This document shows, in pieces, positions 51,640-59,863 of a DNA stretch of 64,000 nucleotides (positions are counted from its first letter, which is position 1; each line of letters opens with the position of its first letter). Under the pieces are notes generated by a model that was not told the origin of the DNA, ran no database searches, and worked only from the letters and a program-made list of their open reading frames with translations. Source of the DNA: Nonomuraea sp. SYSU D8015 (lineage in GTDB: Bacteria > Actinomycetota > Actinomycetes > Streptosporangiales > Streptosporangiaceae). The stretch is from NCBI RefSeq assembly GCF_008065375.1, contig NZ_VJYI01000001.1, forward strand, positions 992,001 to 1,056,000, given 5' to 3'. The translations under genes were made by a program, and so were the position numbers.

Positions 51640-51657
51640 ATGTAACAACTGCTACAT
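51640..51657. promoter_or_regulatory. ATGTA-x-CA-xx-TG-x-TACAT operator over the chrB-like promoter
   Basis: Eighteen-base imperfect palindrome (14 of 18 positions symmetric) ending 8 bases before the GTG of the ChrB-like gene. TACATT at its right end resembles a -10 box, which would place the transcript start at or near the start codon and make the message leaderless. Autoregulation is the likely use. Confidence 0.5.
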
Positions 51658-51665
51658 TCCGCCGT

Positions 51666-52226
51666 GTGACCGCCGAACCTGTGCGGTGGGTGGTGCTGCT
51701 CGTGCGGCTGCCCGCCGGTCCCTCCCGGCACCGGGTCGCGGTGTGGCGCGAGCTGCGCCGGCTCGGTGCCGTGTCCCTGGGGCAGGGCGCCTGGACGGTC
51801 CCCGACGTGCCGGTCTTCGCCGACGGGCTGGCACGCGCCGTGGAGCTCGCCGGCACGGCCGGGGGAGAGGTGGTGGTGCTCGACGCGGCCGGTCGCACGC
51901 CCGCCGACTCCGAACGCCTCCAGGCCATGTTCACGGCCGCCCGCCGCGACGACTGGACCGAGTTCCTCGCCGACTGCGGCAAGTACGAGGAGGAGCTGGC
52001 CAAGGAGATCAAGCAGGCAAAGTTCACGCTGGCGGAGCTGGAAGAGGAGGAACAGTCGCTGGAGCGGCTGCGCCGCTGGCACCGCGCCCTGACGGCACGC
52101 GACGTCTTCGGCACCGCTCCCGAGGCCGGGCAGGCCGCCGAGCGGCTGGCGGCGTGCGCGGCGGCCTGCGAGGACTACGCCGAACGCGTCTTCACCGCCC
52201 TCCACCAGTCCCCGGGCGGCCCCTGA
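51666..52226 (+). CDS. ChrB N-terminal domain protein, 186 aa
   Basis: Matches the ChrB N-terminal domain: WVVLLVRLPAGPSRHRVAVW, LRRLGAVSLGQGAWTVPD, then a charged helical half (CGKYEEELAKEIKQAKF, ELEEEEQSLERLRRW). In chromate-resistance loci ChrB senses chromate or sulfate and controls the chrA transporter; here only this domain is present and the partner is an MFS protein. GTG start 8 bases after a palindrome, probably leaderless. Its TGA shares a base with the ATG of a 93-residue ORF, which in turn overlaps the MFS gene, so the three are one coupled operon. Confidence 0.83.
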   Translation: MTAEPVRWVVLLVRLPAGPSRHRVAVWRELRRLGAVSLGQGAWTVPDVPVFADGLARAVELAGTAGGEVVVLDAAGRTPADSERLQAMFTAARRDDWTEFLADCGKYEEELAKEIKQAKFTLAELEEEEQSLERLRRWHRALTARDVFGTAPEAGQAAERLAACAAACEDYAERVFTALHQSPGGP

Positions 52227-52507
52227 TGCCCGGCGAGCGGACACGGGACGCCAAGCGCGCGGCGGCCACACCACGGCGTACGCGCCCCGGCTGGGATCTG
52301 GTGGCGTCGTCTGCGCGGGCCATCGGATGGGCTGCGTCGATGGCGCGGACCTTCGGGTGGGCGGTGACGGTGGCGCGGAGTTTCGGGTCGGCGGTGACGG
52401 CGGCGCGAGGCGCCGGGTCGGCGGTGACGGTGGCATCACCACGGCCGAGCGCCGGGCGCGGGCTGCTCCTGACGGGCTCGGCGTGGGTGCCGGGAGGGCG
52501 GCGATGA
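52226..52507 (+). CDS. 93-residue decapeptide-repeat protein, translationally coupled
   Basis: This short frame starts at the ATG of TGATG (chrB-like stop) and ends in the TGA of ATGA (MFS start), so both ends are coupled to neighbours, strong evidence that it is translated. After a basic N-terminus (GERTRDAKRAAATPRRTRP) come about four ten-residue repeats of the form A-V-T-V-A-R-S-F-G-S/W (residues about 28-70), then LLLTGSAWVPGGRR. The repeats alternate hydrophobic faces with one Arg each and could form an amphipathic membrane-associated helix. They derive from a 30-bp DNA repeat. I know no family for it. The alternative is an untranslated minisatellite or an N-terminal extension of the MFS protein in another frame. 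Confidence 0.6.
   Translation: MPGERTRDAKRAAATPRRTRPGWDLVASSARAIGWAASMARTFGWAVTVARSFGSAVTAARGAGSAVTVASPRPSAGRGLLLTGSAWVPGGRR
52292..52441. repeat. 30-bp tandem repeat, about five copies
   Basis: Units of 30 bases (52292, 52322, 52352, 52382, 52412) with the core TCGGGT(C/G)GGCGGTGACGG. The last three are nearly identical, the first two drifted. The period is a multiple of three, so copy changes keep all frames: one frame gives the decapeptide repeat protein, another gives R-V-G-G-D-G-G-A repeats in frame with the MFS gene. Confidence 0.85.
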
Positions 52508-53679
52508 CGGGGACGTCGTCCACCGAGGCGCCGCCGCGGCAGATGTGGCCGCTCTACGCGGCGGGCTTCACCACGGCGTTCGGCGCGCACGGCGTGGCGG
52601 CCAGCCTCGGCGGCCTCTCGCCGGACGCGGTGACGTCGCTGCTGGTCCTGGGCGGTCTCCTGGCCCTGTACGACGGCGCCGAAGTGCTGCTCAAGCCGCT
52701 CTTCGGCACCCTGGCCGACCGCGTCGGCGCTCGCCCGGTGCTGCTGGGCGGCCTGATCGCCTTCGCCTGCGCCTCGGCGCTCTACGCGCTCGCCGACAGC
52801 CCGGGCTCCCTCTGGGCCGCCCGCCTCGGCCAGGGAGCGGCCGCCTCCGCGTTCTCGCCGTCGGCCTCCGCCCTCGTCGCCAGGCTCAACCCGGCCGCCA
52901 GGCACGGGCGCGCGTTCGGCGGCTACGGCTTCTACAAGAGCATCGGCTACACGCTGGGCCCGCTGCTCGGCGGCGTGCTGATGTGGGCGGGAGGGCTGCG
53001 GCTGCTGTTCGGGACGATGGCGGTGCTGGCGGCCGTCGTCGCGGTGTGGGCCGCGCTGGAGGTGCCGCACGTGCCGCCGCTGCCCAAGACCCGGCAGACG
53101 GTGCTGGACCTGGGCCGCCGCCTGGCCGACCGGAGCTTCTGGCAGCCCACGGCCGCGCTGGCCGCCGCCACCGCCGCGCTGTCGGTCGGCGTCGGCTTCC
53201 TCCCGGTCTCGGGCGCTGCCGCGGGGCTCGGCACGGTCGCCACCGGGGCCGCGGTGTCGGTCCTGGCCGCCTGCGCGGCCGTCGTCCAACCGGCCGCGGG
53301 CCGGGCCCTGGACACCGCCCGGATCACCGTCCGCGCGGGCCTCGCCGCCGGCCTCCTGATCACCGCCGCCGGCCTGGCCTTCGCCATGGTGCCGGGTCTG
53401 GCGGGCGTGCTGGCGTCGGCCGTGCTGATCGGGGCGGGCACCGGGCTGATCACGCCGCTGGGCTTCGCCGCCCTGGCCGCCTCGACGCCGCAGGAGCGGC
53501 TCGGGCAGACCATGGGCACGGCCGAACTCGGCCGCGAGCTGGGCGACGCGGGCGGCCCGCTCCTGGTCGCCGCCGTCGCCTCCGCCACCACCCTCGCTCA
53601 CGGCTTCGCCGCCCTCGCCCTGCTCCTGGTGATCGCCCCGGTCGTCACCCTCGCCACCGGCCTCCGCACCCGCCGCTGA
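52504..53679 (+). CDS. MFS transporter coupled to the ChrB-like regulator, 391 aa
   Basis: Twelve hydrophobic segments; the family-A loop reads PLFGTLADRVGARPVLLGG and helix 5 has GYGFYKSIGYTLGPLLGG. It resembles drug/metabolite or metal-associated exporters of actinomycetes found next to ChrB-domain genes. ATG 52504 has GGGAGGG upstream and overlaps the small repeat ORF by 4 bases. The frame is open for another 177 bases upstream, giving Gly-Arg repeats, so a longer form from ATG 52327 cannot be fully excluded. Substrate unknown; chromate or another oxyanion is a guess from the partner. Confidence 0.87.
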   Translation: MTGTSSTEAPPRQMWPLYAAGFTTAFGAHGVAASLGGLSPDAVTSLLVLGGLLALYDGAEVLLKPLFGTLADRVGARPVLLGGLIAFACASALYALADSPGSLWAARLGQGAAASAFSPSASALVARLNPAARHGRAFGGYGFYKSIGYTLGPLLGGVLMWAGGLRLLFGTMAVLAAVVAVWAALEVPHVPPLPKTRQTVLDLGRRLADRSFWQPTAALAAATAALSVGVGFLPVSGAAAGLGTVATGAAVSVLAACAAVVQPAAGRALDTARITVRAGLAAGLLITAAGLAFAMVPGLAGVLASAVLIGAGTGLITPLGFAALAASTPQERLGQTMGTAELGRELGDAGGPLLVAAVASATTLAHGFAALALLLVIAPVVTLATGLRTRR

Positions 53680-53780
53680 CGGCGGGGCCATGCACCCGAG
53701 CCGGGTTCGGGACCCGTCCCGCCCGGGCCCGCGCACACTCAGCGGATGACGGCTCCGTACCGCACACCATGAGGAGAATC

Positions 53781-54158
53781 ATGCCCCCCAGGATCACCAC
53801 TGCCCTGGCCATCGCCGCGTCCCTCGTCGCCGCCGCCCTCGCCCCGGCGGCTCCGGCGGCAGCCGCCACCGCCGCGTCCGCCGCGGCCAAGAAGCCGAAC
53901 CTGCGTGCCTGCTACGACGGCAATTGCAAGATCACCATTACCAAGCGCGTGTCGTTCCGTCTCGATCCCAGCTTCGGCGTGACCAAGGTGTGGATCCGCT
54001 TCAACCAGAACATGGTGGAAGTGAGTGCCAAGGGCCCGGGCTTGGCGCTGGGAGGGGGCTTCAGCGAGGACGGCTCCACGACGCTCAACGGCATCACCTT
54101 CAGCGTCTCGTCACTGTCGAAGCGCAAGGCGGTGATCCGCCTCAGCCACCCGGGGTGA
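53781..54158 (+). CDS. Small secreted protein of unknown function, 125 aa
   Basis: Signal peptide of Ala-rich type (RITTALAIAASLVAAALAPA) with cleavage around AAA-KK. The mature part of about 90 residues has two Cys (ACYDGNC), close enough for a disulfide, and short beta-strand patterns such as CKITITKRVSFRLD and KVWIRFNQNMVEVSA. Start at ATG 53781 because AGGAG lies just before; ATG 53769 is possible. I do not recognise the family. It overlaps the end of the convergent phosphatase gene by 17 bases. Confidence 0.72.
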   Translation: MPPRITTALAIAASLVAAALAPAAPAAAATAASAAAKKPNLRACYDGNCKITITKRVSFRLDPSFGVTKVWIRFNQNMVEVSAKGPGLALGGGFSEDGSTTLNGITFSVSSLSKRKAVIRLSHPG

Positions 54159-56286
54159 GGTCCCGGGTCGCGTCACGCAGCAGCAGCACCGCGATGTCGT
54201 CCGTGCGCTGGTCGAGCGTGGCCGGCTCGATGAGGGACTCCGCCAGGTCGGGCAGGGACAGGCCGGGGCACAGCGCGAAGTGGTCGGCCAGGTCCGCGAT
54301 GGCGGCGTCCAGGTCGAACCCGGGCCGTTCGATGAGGCCGTCGGTGTAGAGGGTCAGCACGGAGCCGGGCGGCAGGTCCAGGTCCAAGGTGGTGTACTCG
54401 GCCTCCGGGTCGATGCCCAGCAGCAGCCCGGGGGACGCGTCGATGACCTGGGCCGGCTCGCCCGGCCGGCCCAGCAGCGGCGGCAGGTGGCCCGCGCTGG
54501 CCAGGCAGGCGGTGTGCCGTTCCAGGTCGAGGCTGACGTACAGGCAGCTGGTGAACCGGTCCGGGGAGAGCTCCATCAGCAGCCGGTTGGTGTGTGTGAG
54601 CACCTCGCCGGGGGTGGCGCCGGCGGTGGCGTGCGCCCGGACGGCGGTGCGCACCTGCCCCATGAGCGCAGCGGCGGTGACGTCGTGGCCCTGCACGTCG
54701 CCGATGACCGCGGCGGCCATGGTGTCGCTCAGGCGGATCAGGTCGTAGAAGTCGCCGCCGATGTCCATGCCGGGGGTTGCGGGCACGTACCGGGCGGCCC
54801 GGTCCAGGCCGGGCACCTCGGGCAGCGTGCGCGGCAGCAGGCTCGACTGCAGGCACTGGGCGAGCTGGTGCTTGACGTCGTAGAGCCGGGCCCGCTCGAA
54901 CGCCTGCGCGATCAGCCCGGCGAGCGCGGTGAGCGTGGCGCGCTCGTCGGTGCTGAACTGGTGGGGACGGTCGTAGGCCAGGATGCACGTGCCGATCGGC
55001 CGCCCCGAGGTGACCAGCGGCAGGAACGCCAAGGCGGACATGTCGTCGATGCGGACGGCGGTCGGGTACGCCTGGTGCAGCTCTTCCCAGGTGGAGAAGA
55101 AGGCCGGTCGGCCGGAGTCGAACGGATGCCCCCTCGGTGACGGCGTGATCACTGGATGGCCGTCGAACGTGTCGATCGCCTGCCGGCTGTACCCGCGGGA
55201 GGCGGCCACCTGCAGCCTGCCGTCCTTCGAGGTGAGGATGGCCAGGGCCTGCACGTTGTAGACGGGCATGACGTGGTCGGCGACGAGGTCGAGCACCTCC
55301 TGCGCGGTCACCGCCCGGGCCAGCGTGGTCGCCAGGTGCAGCATCTCGTGCAGCGCGATCACCCGGGTGGGCCGGTCGGCGCCGGTCTCCGGCACCCCGG
55401 GGGCGCGGTCGAAGCCCGCCGCGGCGGGCGTGATGCGTACCGTGACCCCGGTCAGTCCGGGGAAGAGCCGGAATGTCAACGGCCGCCCGGCCGGGGTGCG
55501 CGCGGTGAACGAGGTGACCTGCCGGCCGACGACCGCGGCCCGGTAGCGGTCCTCGTACACCGGGTCGTCCAGCCACGGCAGCGCCTCCCACAGGCGCTCG
55601 CCGAGCAGCTCCCCGGAGCAGCTGCCGAGCAGGTCCGCGGCCGGCGCGCTGAGCAGGGTGACGCGGCCGTCCACGTCCAGCGAGCAGAATCCGTCGGGGA
55701 GCCGGTTGAGGCACTCCAGCGCCACCAGCTGCGCGTCCGGGTCGGCAGGGCGCGCGGGGCGGGGATCGAGGACGCGCGGCTGCGGCCCCGGAGCGATCGG
55801 GCGGCCCTCGTCGGCCGCCCGCCGGAGCACCTCGCCCATCCGGGCGCCGGCGGCCTTGAGCGTCTCGCGGTGGCGCGGGGAGAGCATGGGCGTGCGGCCG
55901 GCCGGCCACAGCAGCACGACGCCTCCCCAGACCGCGTCGCCGGTGCGGATGGGCGCGATGGCCACCGCGAAGTGGTACGGCAGCGCGAGCGCCGCCGACG
56001 GGAACGCGCGCGCCATCTGCTCCAGGCCGGACAACCAGACCATGCGCCGCTCACGCACCGCGACGGCGACCGGCACCGGATCGTTCGTCCTGACCCTGGC
56101 CCACATCTTCGCGATCGGGACGGGCATGCCGAGCTGCGCGTCCATCAGCAGCACCTCGCCGTCCTCGGCGAGGAGGTAAACGGCGCCGATGTGCGCGCCG
56201 GTGCTCACGACGGTCTCGACCAGCAGGTCGTCCAGAGGCGACGACGCGATCGCCGTGCCCGGGCTGGGGGCGGTCTCCTCCCGCAC
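54142..56286 (-). CDS. GAF-PAS-GAF SpoIIE-type PP2C phosphatase, 714 aa
   Basis: Domains in order: GAF about 15-150, PAS about 190-280 (LPDGFCSLDVDGRVTLLSA), GAF about 315-470, and a SpoIIE/RsbU PP2C phosphatase about 495-705 with DIGGDFYDLI, IGDVQGHD and TDGLIERPG as metal-binding blocks. Such proteins dephosphorylate anti-anti-sigma factors in stress and development signalling. No sigma, RsbV or RsbW gene is adjacent. GTG start. The PAS and GAF domains would sense light, redox or small ligands in the cytoplasm. Confidence 0.92.
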   Translation of the reverse strand: MREETAPSPGTAIASSPLDDLLVETVVSTGAHIGAVYLLAEDGEVLLMDAQLGMPVPIAKMWARVRTNDPVPVAVAVRERRMVWLSGLEQMARAFPSAALALPYHFAVAIAPIRTGDAVWGGVVLLWPAGRTPMLSPRHRETLKAAGARMGEVLRRAADEGRPIAPGPQPRVLDPRPARPADPDAQLVALECLNRLPDGFCSLDVDGRVTLLSAPAADLLGSCSGELLGERLWEALPWLDDPVYEDRYRAAVVGRQVTSFTARTPAGRPLTFRLFPGLTGVTVRITPAAAGFDRAPGVPETGADRPTRVIALHEMLHLATTLARAVTAQEVLDLVADHVMPVYNVQALAILTSKDGRLQVAASRGYSRQAIDTFDGHPVITPSPRGHPFDSGRPAFFSTWEELHQAYPTAVRIDDMSALAFLPLVTSGRPIGTCILAYDRPHQFSTDERATLTALAGLIAQAFERARLYDVKHQLAQCLQSSLLPRTLPEVPGLDRAARYVPATPGMDIGGDFYDLIRLSDTMAAAVIGDVQGHDVTAAALMGQVRTAVRAHATAGATPGEVLTHTNRLLMELSPDRFTSCLYVSLDLERHTACLASAGHLPPLLGRPGEPAQVIDASPGLLLGIDPEAEYTTLDLDLPPGSVLTLYTDGLIERPGFDLDAAIADLADHFALCPGLSLPDLAESLIEPATLDQRTDDIAVLLLRDATRDLTPGG

Positions 56287-56430
56287 CGCCTCAGCCCGTT
56301 TCCTCGATCACGTCAGGTGAACAAAAAAATCGCTCGAAACCCCCCATAGGGGAAGAATACTATCCATACCGGCAGATAGTCGTTCACTTTGTGCTAGCGA
56401 GTGATATACCTCTGGGCGATGCGCCGCGGC

Positions 56431-57927
56431 CTACAGCGGGCCGCGGCGCCAGGGTCCGCGGATGGCGTACGTGCGGCCCGGCGGGTCCAGCGCCGCCGTG
56501 TCGCCGAGCTGGTTGACGAACAGCACCGAGCCGTCGGGGCTGAAGCAGGCCCCGGCGAACTCGCTGTCGTCGGCGATGTTGACCGCGAACTCGAACGGCT
56601 GCCCGCGCCGCGGATCCAGCCCGATCAGCCGGTTCACGTTGACCAGCCCGGGAGCCAGCGGATGCGGGTCGGCGTCGGCGGAGCCCGCGTCGTCCTCGCA
56701 CAGCACGATGCCGCCGCGCGGCGTGAACGTCAGATTGTCCGGCGAGTCCAGCTCCCTGCGGCCCGGCGACTCGTACACCAGGACCAGCGTGCCCCCGTCG
56801 CGGCGGCCGGGCACGTACTGCCAGACCTGGCCGTAGCCCTCCAGGTAGCCGTCGGCGTTCGGCGGGTCGCCGTTCTTGGCGTCGCCGCCGCTGGTGGAGT
56901 TGAAGAAGACGCCGCCGTCGCCGTACCAGCAGCCCTCCAGACGGTTGAACTTGGCGCCTCCCTTGGCCAGGCCCTGCTGGGTGCAGGTCGGCGCGCCGCC
57001 CTCCAGGTCGGGGTCGGGGTCGTCGACGGTCACCCACTCGACCGGCAGCCGGGCGCCCATCGTCTGGCCCTCGCGGCAGTCGTAGTTGACGGCGCCCTTG
57101 ATCTTGAGCATCTCCAGCACGCCGCCCGCGGCCAGGTTGCGCGGGTCCTTCGGCCGGAAGCGGTAGAAGCCGTTGGGCCTGCCGGAGTCGTCCTCCGTCT
57201 CGTACACGTACCCGGTGCGCGGGTCCACCGCGACCGCCTCGTGGGAGAAGCGGCCCATCGCCGTCAGGGGCTGGGAGGCGGCGGGCCGGCCCGGCTCGGG
57301 GCCGTTCAGCGGCACCTCGAAGATGTATCCGTGCTTGCGCGTCCACCCCTGGTTCGGGCCCGCGGTCGTCTCCTCGCAGGTCAGCCAGCCGCGCGCGTGC
57401 AGCATCCGGCCGCCGGCGCAGTTGACGATGGTGCCGTTGAGGCTCACGAAGTGCCGCAGCACCTCACCGCTGCGCAGGTCCACCTCCAGCGTCGTGGTGC
57501 CGGCGACGCCCAGTTCGTCGTAGCGCTCGGAGCCCTCGACGTGCACCCGGCCGACCGGGGAGCCGGGCGTGGTGCGGACCTCGTGGTTGCGGATGAGGCG
57601 GACGGTGTGGCGGCGGGTGCCGGGGAATGCCGCCATGCCGTCGTGGGCGATGGGGGTCGCCACGCCGTCGCTCATGGGGGTGCCGGTCCGGCCCAGCACG
57701 ACGTACGAGAAGCCGGGGGGGAGGGCGAGGAGTTCCTCGCCGGTGTTCTCGGCGGGTGCGCGGCGCAGCGGCCCGTACCCCGTCTGATGCGGGTCGGCGG
57801 CTGGGCGGCCCGCGCTCGCCCAGGTCGCGTGGGCGGTCAGGGTCTCGATGGCCAGGCCGCTCGCCAGCACGCCGCCGGCGGTGGTCAGGCCGCGGCCGAG
57901 GAACGATCGTCGGTCGAGGTCGGTCAT
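56431..57927 (-). CDS. PhoX-type alkaline phosphatase (DUF839), Tat-exported, 498 aa
   Basis: Begins with a Tat signal, DLDRRSFLGRGLTTAGG. The PhoX family motifs are visible: IRNHEVR, MGRFSHEAVAVDP, VYETEDDSGRPNGFYRF and LTFTPRGGIVLCED, which bind calcium and iron. PhoX releases phosphate from organic esters outside the cell. ATG 57927 behind GAGGGGAA. Three 11-base direct repeats resembling PhoP sites lie 22-54 bases upstream, which fits induction by phosphate starvation. Confidence 0.9.
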   Translation of the reverse strand: MTDLDRRSFLGRGLTTAGGVLASGLAIETLTAHATWASAGRPAADPHQTGYGPLRRAPAENTGEELLALPPGFSYVVLGRTGTPMSDGVATPIAHDGMAAFPGTRRHTVRLIRNHEVRTTPGSPVGRVHVEGSERYDELGVAGTTTLEVDLRSGEVLRHFVSLNGTIVNCAGGRMLHARGWLTCEETTAGPNQGWTRKHGYIFEVPLNGPEPGRPAASQPLTAMGRFSHEAVAVDPRTGYVYETEDDSGRPNGFYRFRPKDPRNLAAGGVLEMLKIKGAVNYDCREGQTMGARLPVEWVTVDDPDPDLEGGAPTCTQQGLAKGGAKFNRLEGCWYGDGGVFFNSTSGGDAKNGDPPNADGYLEGYGQVWQYVPGRRDGGTLVLVYESPGRRELDSPDNLTFTPRGGIVLCEDDAGSADADPHPLAPGLVNVNRLIGLDPRRGQPFEFAVNIADDSEFAGACFSPDGSVLFVNQLGDTAALDPPGRTYAIRGPWRRGPL

Positions 57928-57948
57928 GGGCTTCCCCTCGGGACAGGA

Positions 57949-57981
57949 TCAGCATGAACAAACAATGACGAAAGCGTAAAC
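57949..57981 (-). promoter_or_regulatory. PHO box: three 11-bp direct repeats
   Basis: On the minus strand GTTTACGCTTT, CGTCATTGTTT and GTTCATGCTGA follow without gaps. This is the direct-repeat-unit layout bound by PhoP in actinomycetes (consensus GTTCACC in each 11-mer). It precedes the phoX-like gene. Confidence 0.65.
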
Positions 57982-58062
57982 GCCGTAATCCATAGGGAAA
58001 GGACCCATTTATCGGGTGTCCGTGGACTTGCCTGCCCCCCGCGCGGCCGACACGATGGGCCG

Positions 58063-59004
58063 ATGATCCTTCCCATCCCGGACACCCCGCTCCACCCCCT
58101 CCCGAACCTGGCCCGGCAGCTCGGCCTGGACCCCGGAGACCTGTGGGTCAAGCGGGAGGACCTCACCGGGCTGGCCGGCGGCGGCAACAAGGCCCGCAAG
58201 CTCGCCGCCATCGTCGCCGACGCCGTGTCACGGGGGTGCGACCACCTGGTGACCGGCGGGGGAGCGCAGAGCAACCACGCCAGGATGACGGCCGCCGCCG
58301 CCAACATCGCCGGCCTCGGCTGCGACCTGGTGCTCACGCCGGGTGACGAGAGCGGCAACCTGCTGCTCGACCGGGTGCTGGGGGCCCGCATCAGCTGGCT
58401 GGACGGTGGGCCGCTGCCGTACGCCGAGCTCGAGGCCGCCATCGAGGCGCGCGCCCGCGAGGTGGCCGCGGAGGGGCGCAGGCCGTACGCGATCCCGATC
58501 GGCGGCTCCACGGCGATCGGGGCCGCCGCCTACGCGCCCGTGGCCCGCGAGCTGGCGGAGCGGCTGGACCCCGGGCTGGTCGTGGTGGCGGCCGGCTCGG
58601 GCGGCACGCAGGCCGGGCTCGCGGCCGGGTTCGGCGACCACGGCAAGGTGCTCGGGGTCGACGTCGGCGCGCGCCCGGAGCTGGGCGCGGCCATCGAGAA
58701 GCTCGCCGCCGAGGCCGCCGACCACGCCGGACTGCCCCGGCCCACCGGCCGCTGCCGGCTGGACACGGCCCGGATCGGCGAGGGGTACGGCGCGCCGACG
58801 GACGAGGCCCTGACCGCGCTGCTGGCCGCGGCCAGGGCGGACGCGCTGCTGCTCGACCCCGTGTACACGGCCAAGGCGATGGCCGGGCTGTTCGCCGCGG
58901 CGCGGGAGGTCCCGCCGGGCACGCGCGTGGTGTTCGTGCACACCGGCGGCCTGCCCGGCCTGCTGGCCACCCGCTACGCGGACTGGCTCACCAGCGGGAC
59001 ATGA
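58063..59004 (+). CDS. PLP-dependent D-cysteine desulfhydrase / ACC deaminase family, 313 aa
   Basis: Fold-type II PLP enzyme. K43 in GGGNKARKL forms the aldimine and QSNHAR binds the substrate carboxylate; the phosphate loop reads AAGSGGTQAGLAAG. The family contains D-cysteine desulfhydrase and 1-aminocyclopropane-1-carboxylate deaminase, which differ at residues I cannot judge without alignment; the C-terminal HTGGLPGL is compatible with both. ATG 58063, divergent from the phosphatase gene. Ends overlap the convergent methyltransferase by 17 bases. Confidence 0.87.
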   Translation: MILPIPDTPLHPLPNLARQLGLDPGDLWVKREDLTGLAGGGNKARKLAAIVADAVSRGCDHLVTGGGAQSNHARMTAAAANIAGLGCDLVLTPGDESGNLLLDRVLGARISWLDGGPLPYAELEAAIEARAREVAAEGRRPYAIPIGGSTAIGAAAYAPVARELAERLDPGLVVVAAGSGGTQAGLAAGFGDHGKVLGVDVGARPELGAAIEKLAAEAADHAGLPRPTGRCRLDTARIGEGYGAPTDEALTALLAAARADALLLDPVYTAKAMAGLFAAAREVPPGTRVVFVHTGGLPGLLATRYADWLTSGT

Positions 59005-59716
59005 GCTTCCTGCGCAGCCGGACCGGAGTCAGCGGCGGAGGCTTCTGGCGCTTCCGCTCGCCGATCACCTGGAACAGCGCCCGCCGGTCCGTCATGTCAC
59101 CCTTGCCGCTCGGCTCCCTGCCGAACAGCGCGATCAGCGTCGTCCGCACCCCGGTACGCTCGCTCCACTCCAGGAACGCGCGGTACTCGGCGGGGTCCTC
59201 GCCGGTGAACTCGTCGAACAGCAGCAGGCAGCCGTCGGAGAGCAGCGGCGTCACCCAGTCGAGCGCGCACGTCGTGGCCGACTCCAGGTCGGCGTCGAAA
59301 TGCACCAGGCTCACCCGGTGCACCTCGGCGGCCAGCTCGGGCGTCAAGGACTCCTCGAAGAACCCCTCGACGATCCGCACCCCCTTGAGCCGCGGCACCG
59401 GCGTGGCGAAGGTGCCGGCCGCCAGGTTCTCGTAGCCCTCGGGCAGGCCCTTGAACGAGTCGCAGGCGTAGATCCGCTTGCGGCTCTGGCGGGGGTCCCA
59501 CAGCCGGGACCGCCACAGCTCGTCCCTGATCACCCTGGTGGAGTAGCCCTTCCAGACGCCGAACTCGACGATGTGCCCGGGCACGGGCCGGGACAACTGG
59601 ACGGCCATTTCCAGGACTTGGGCGCGGGACGGATAGGTGACTTTCCCCTTCAGCTCCAGCCAGTCCCCCTTGGCGCCTTTTAACCATGTTTCGTCGAGCA
59701 GCCGGTTTTCGGGCAT
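58988..59716 (-). CDS. TylF/MycF-like macrocin O-methyltransferase family protein, 242 aa
   Basis: SAM-dependent methyltransferase of the TylF superfamily. SAM site VEFGVWKGYSTRVI, the loop ACDSFKGLPEG and the metal/acid motif VHFDADLESATTCALDWV are present. TylF and MycF methylate macrolide sugars and use Mg2+; distant members act on other sugars or glycolipids. ATG 59716. No sugar-biosynthesis genes lie beside it, so the acceptor is unknown. Confidence 0.87.
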   Translation of the reverse strand: MPENRLLDETWLKGAKGDWLELKGKVTYPSRAQVLEMAVQLSRPVPGHIVEFGVWKGYSTRVIRDELWRSRLWDPRQSRKRIYACDSFKGLPEGYENLAAGTFATPVPRLKGVRIVEGFFEESLTPELAAEVHRVSLVHFDADLESATTCALDWVTPLLSDGCLLLFDEFTGEDPAEYRAFLEWSERTGVRTTLIALFGREPSGKGDMTDRRALFQVIGERKRQKPPPLTPVRLRRKLMSRW

Positions 59717-59863
59717 GGGTATACCCCCGTGTGTTGACGATGGTGTCGTGCGCCAATGGAAGCAGCGATGCGGCGCACTTACCGTGCAAACCTACACATT
59801 GCTGCCTTTCATCGTCACTGGGTTGTAAGCATTCAGACGATCTAGGGCTCCTACTCTTGGCCC

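Noticed and set aside
49356..52523. A minus-strand open frame of more than 1000 codons across the KstD, ChrB-like and repeat region.
   Set aside because: It is antisense to well-supported genes, has no family signature, and arises from the third-position GC bias of the plus-strand genes and from the repeats.
53769..53780. ATG 53769 as start of the small secreted protein.
   Set aside because: The bases it would encode contain the AGGAG that serves ATG 53781; kept only as an alternative.
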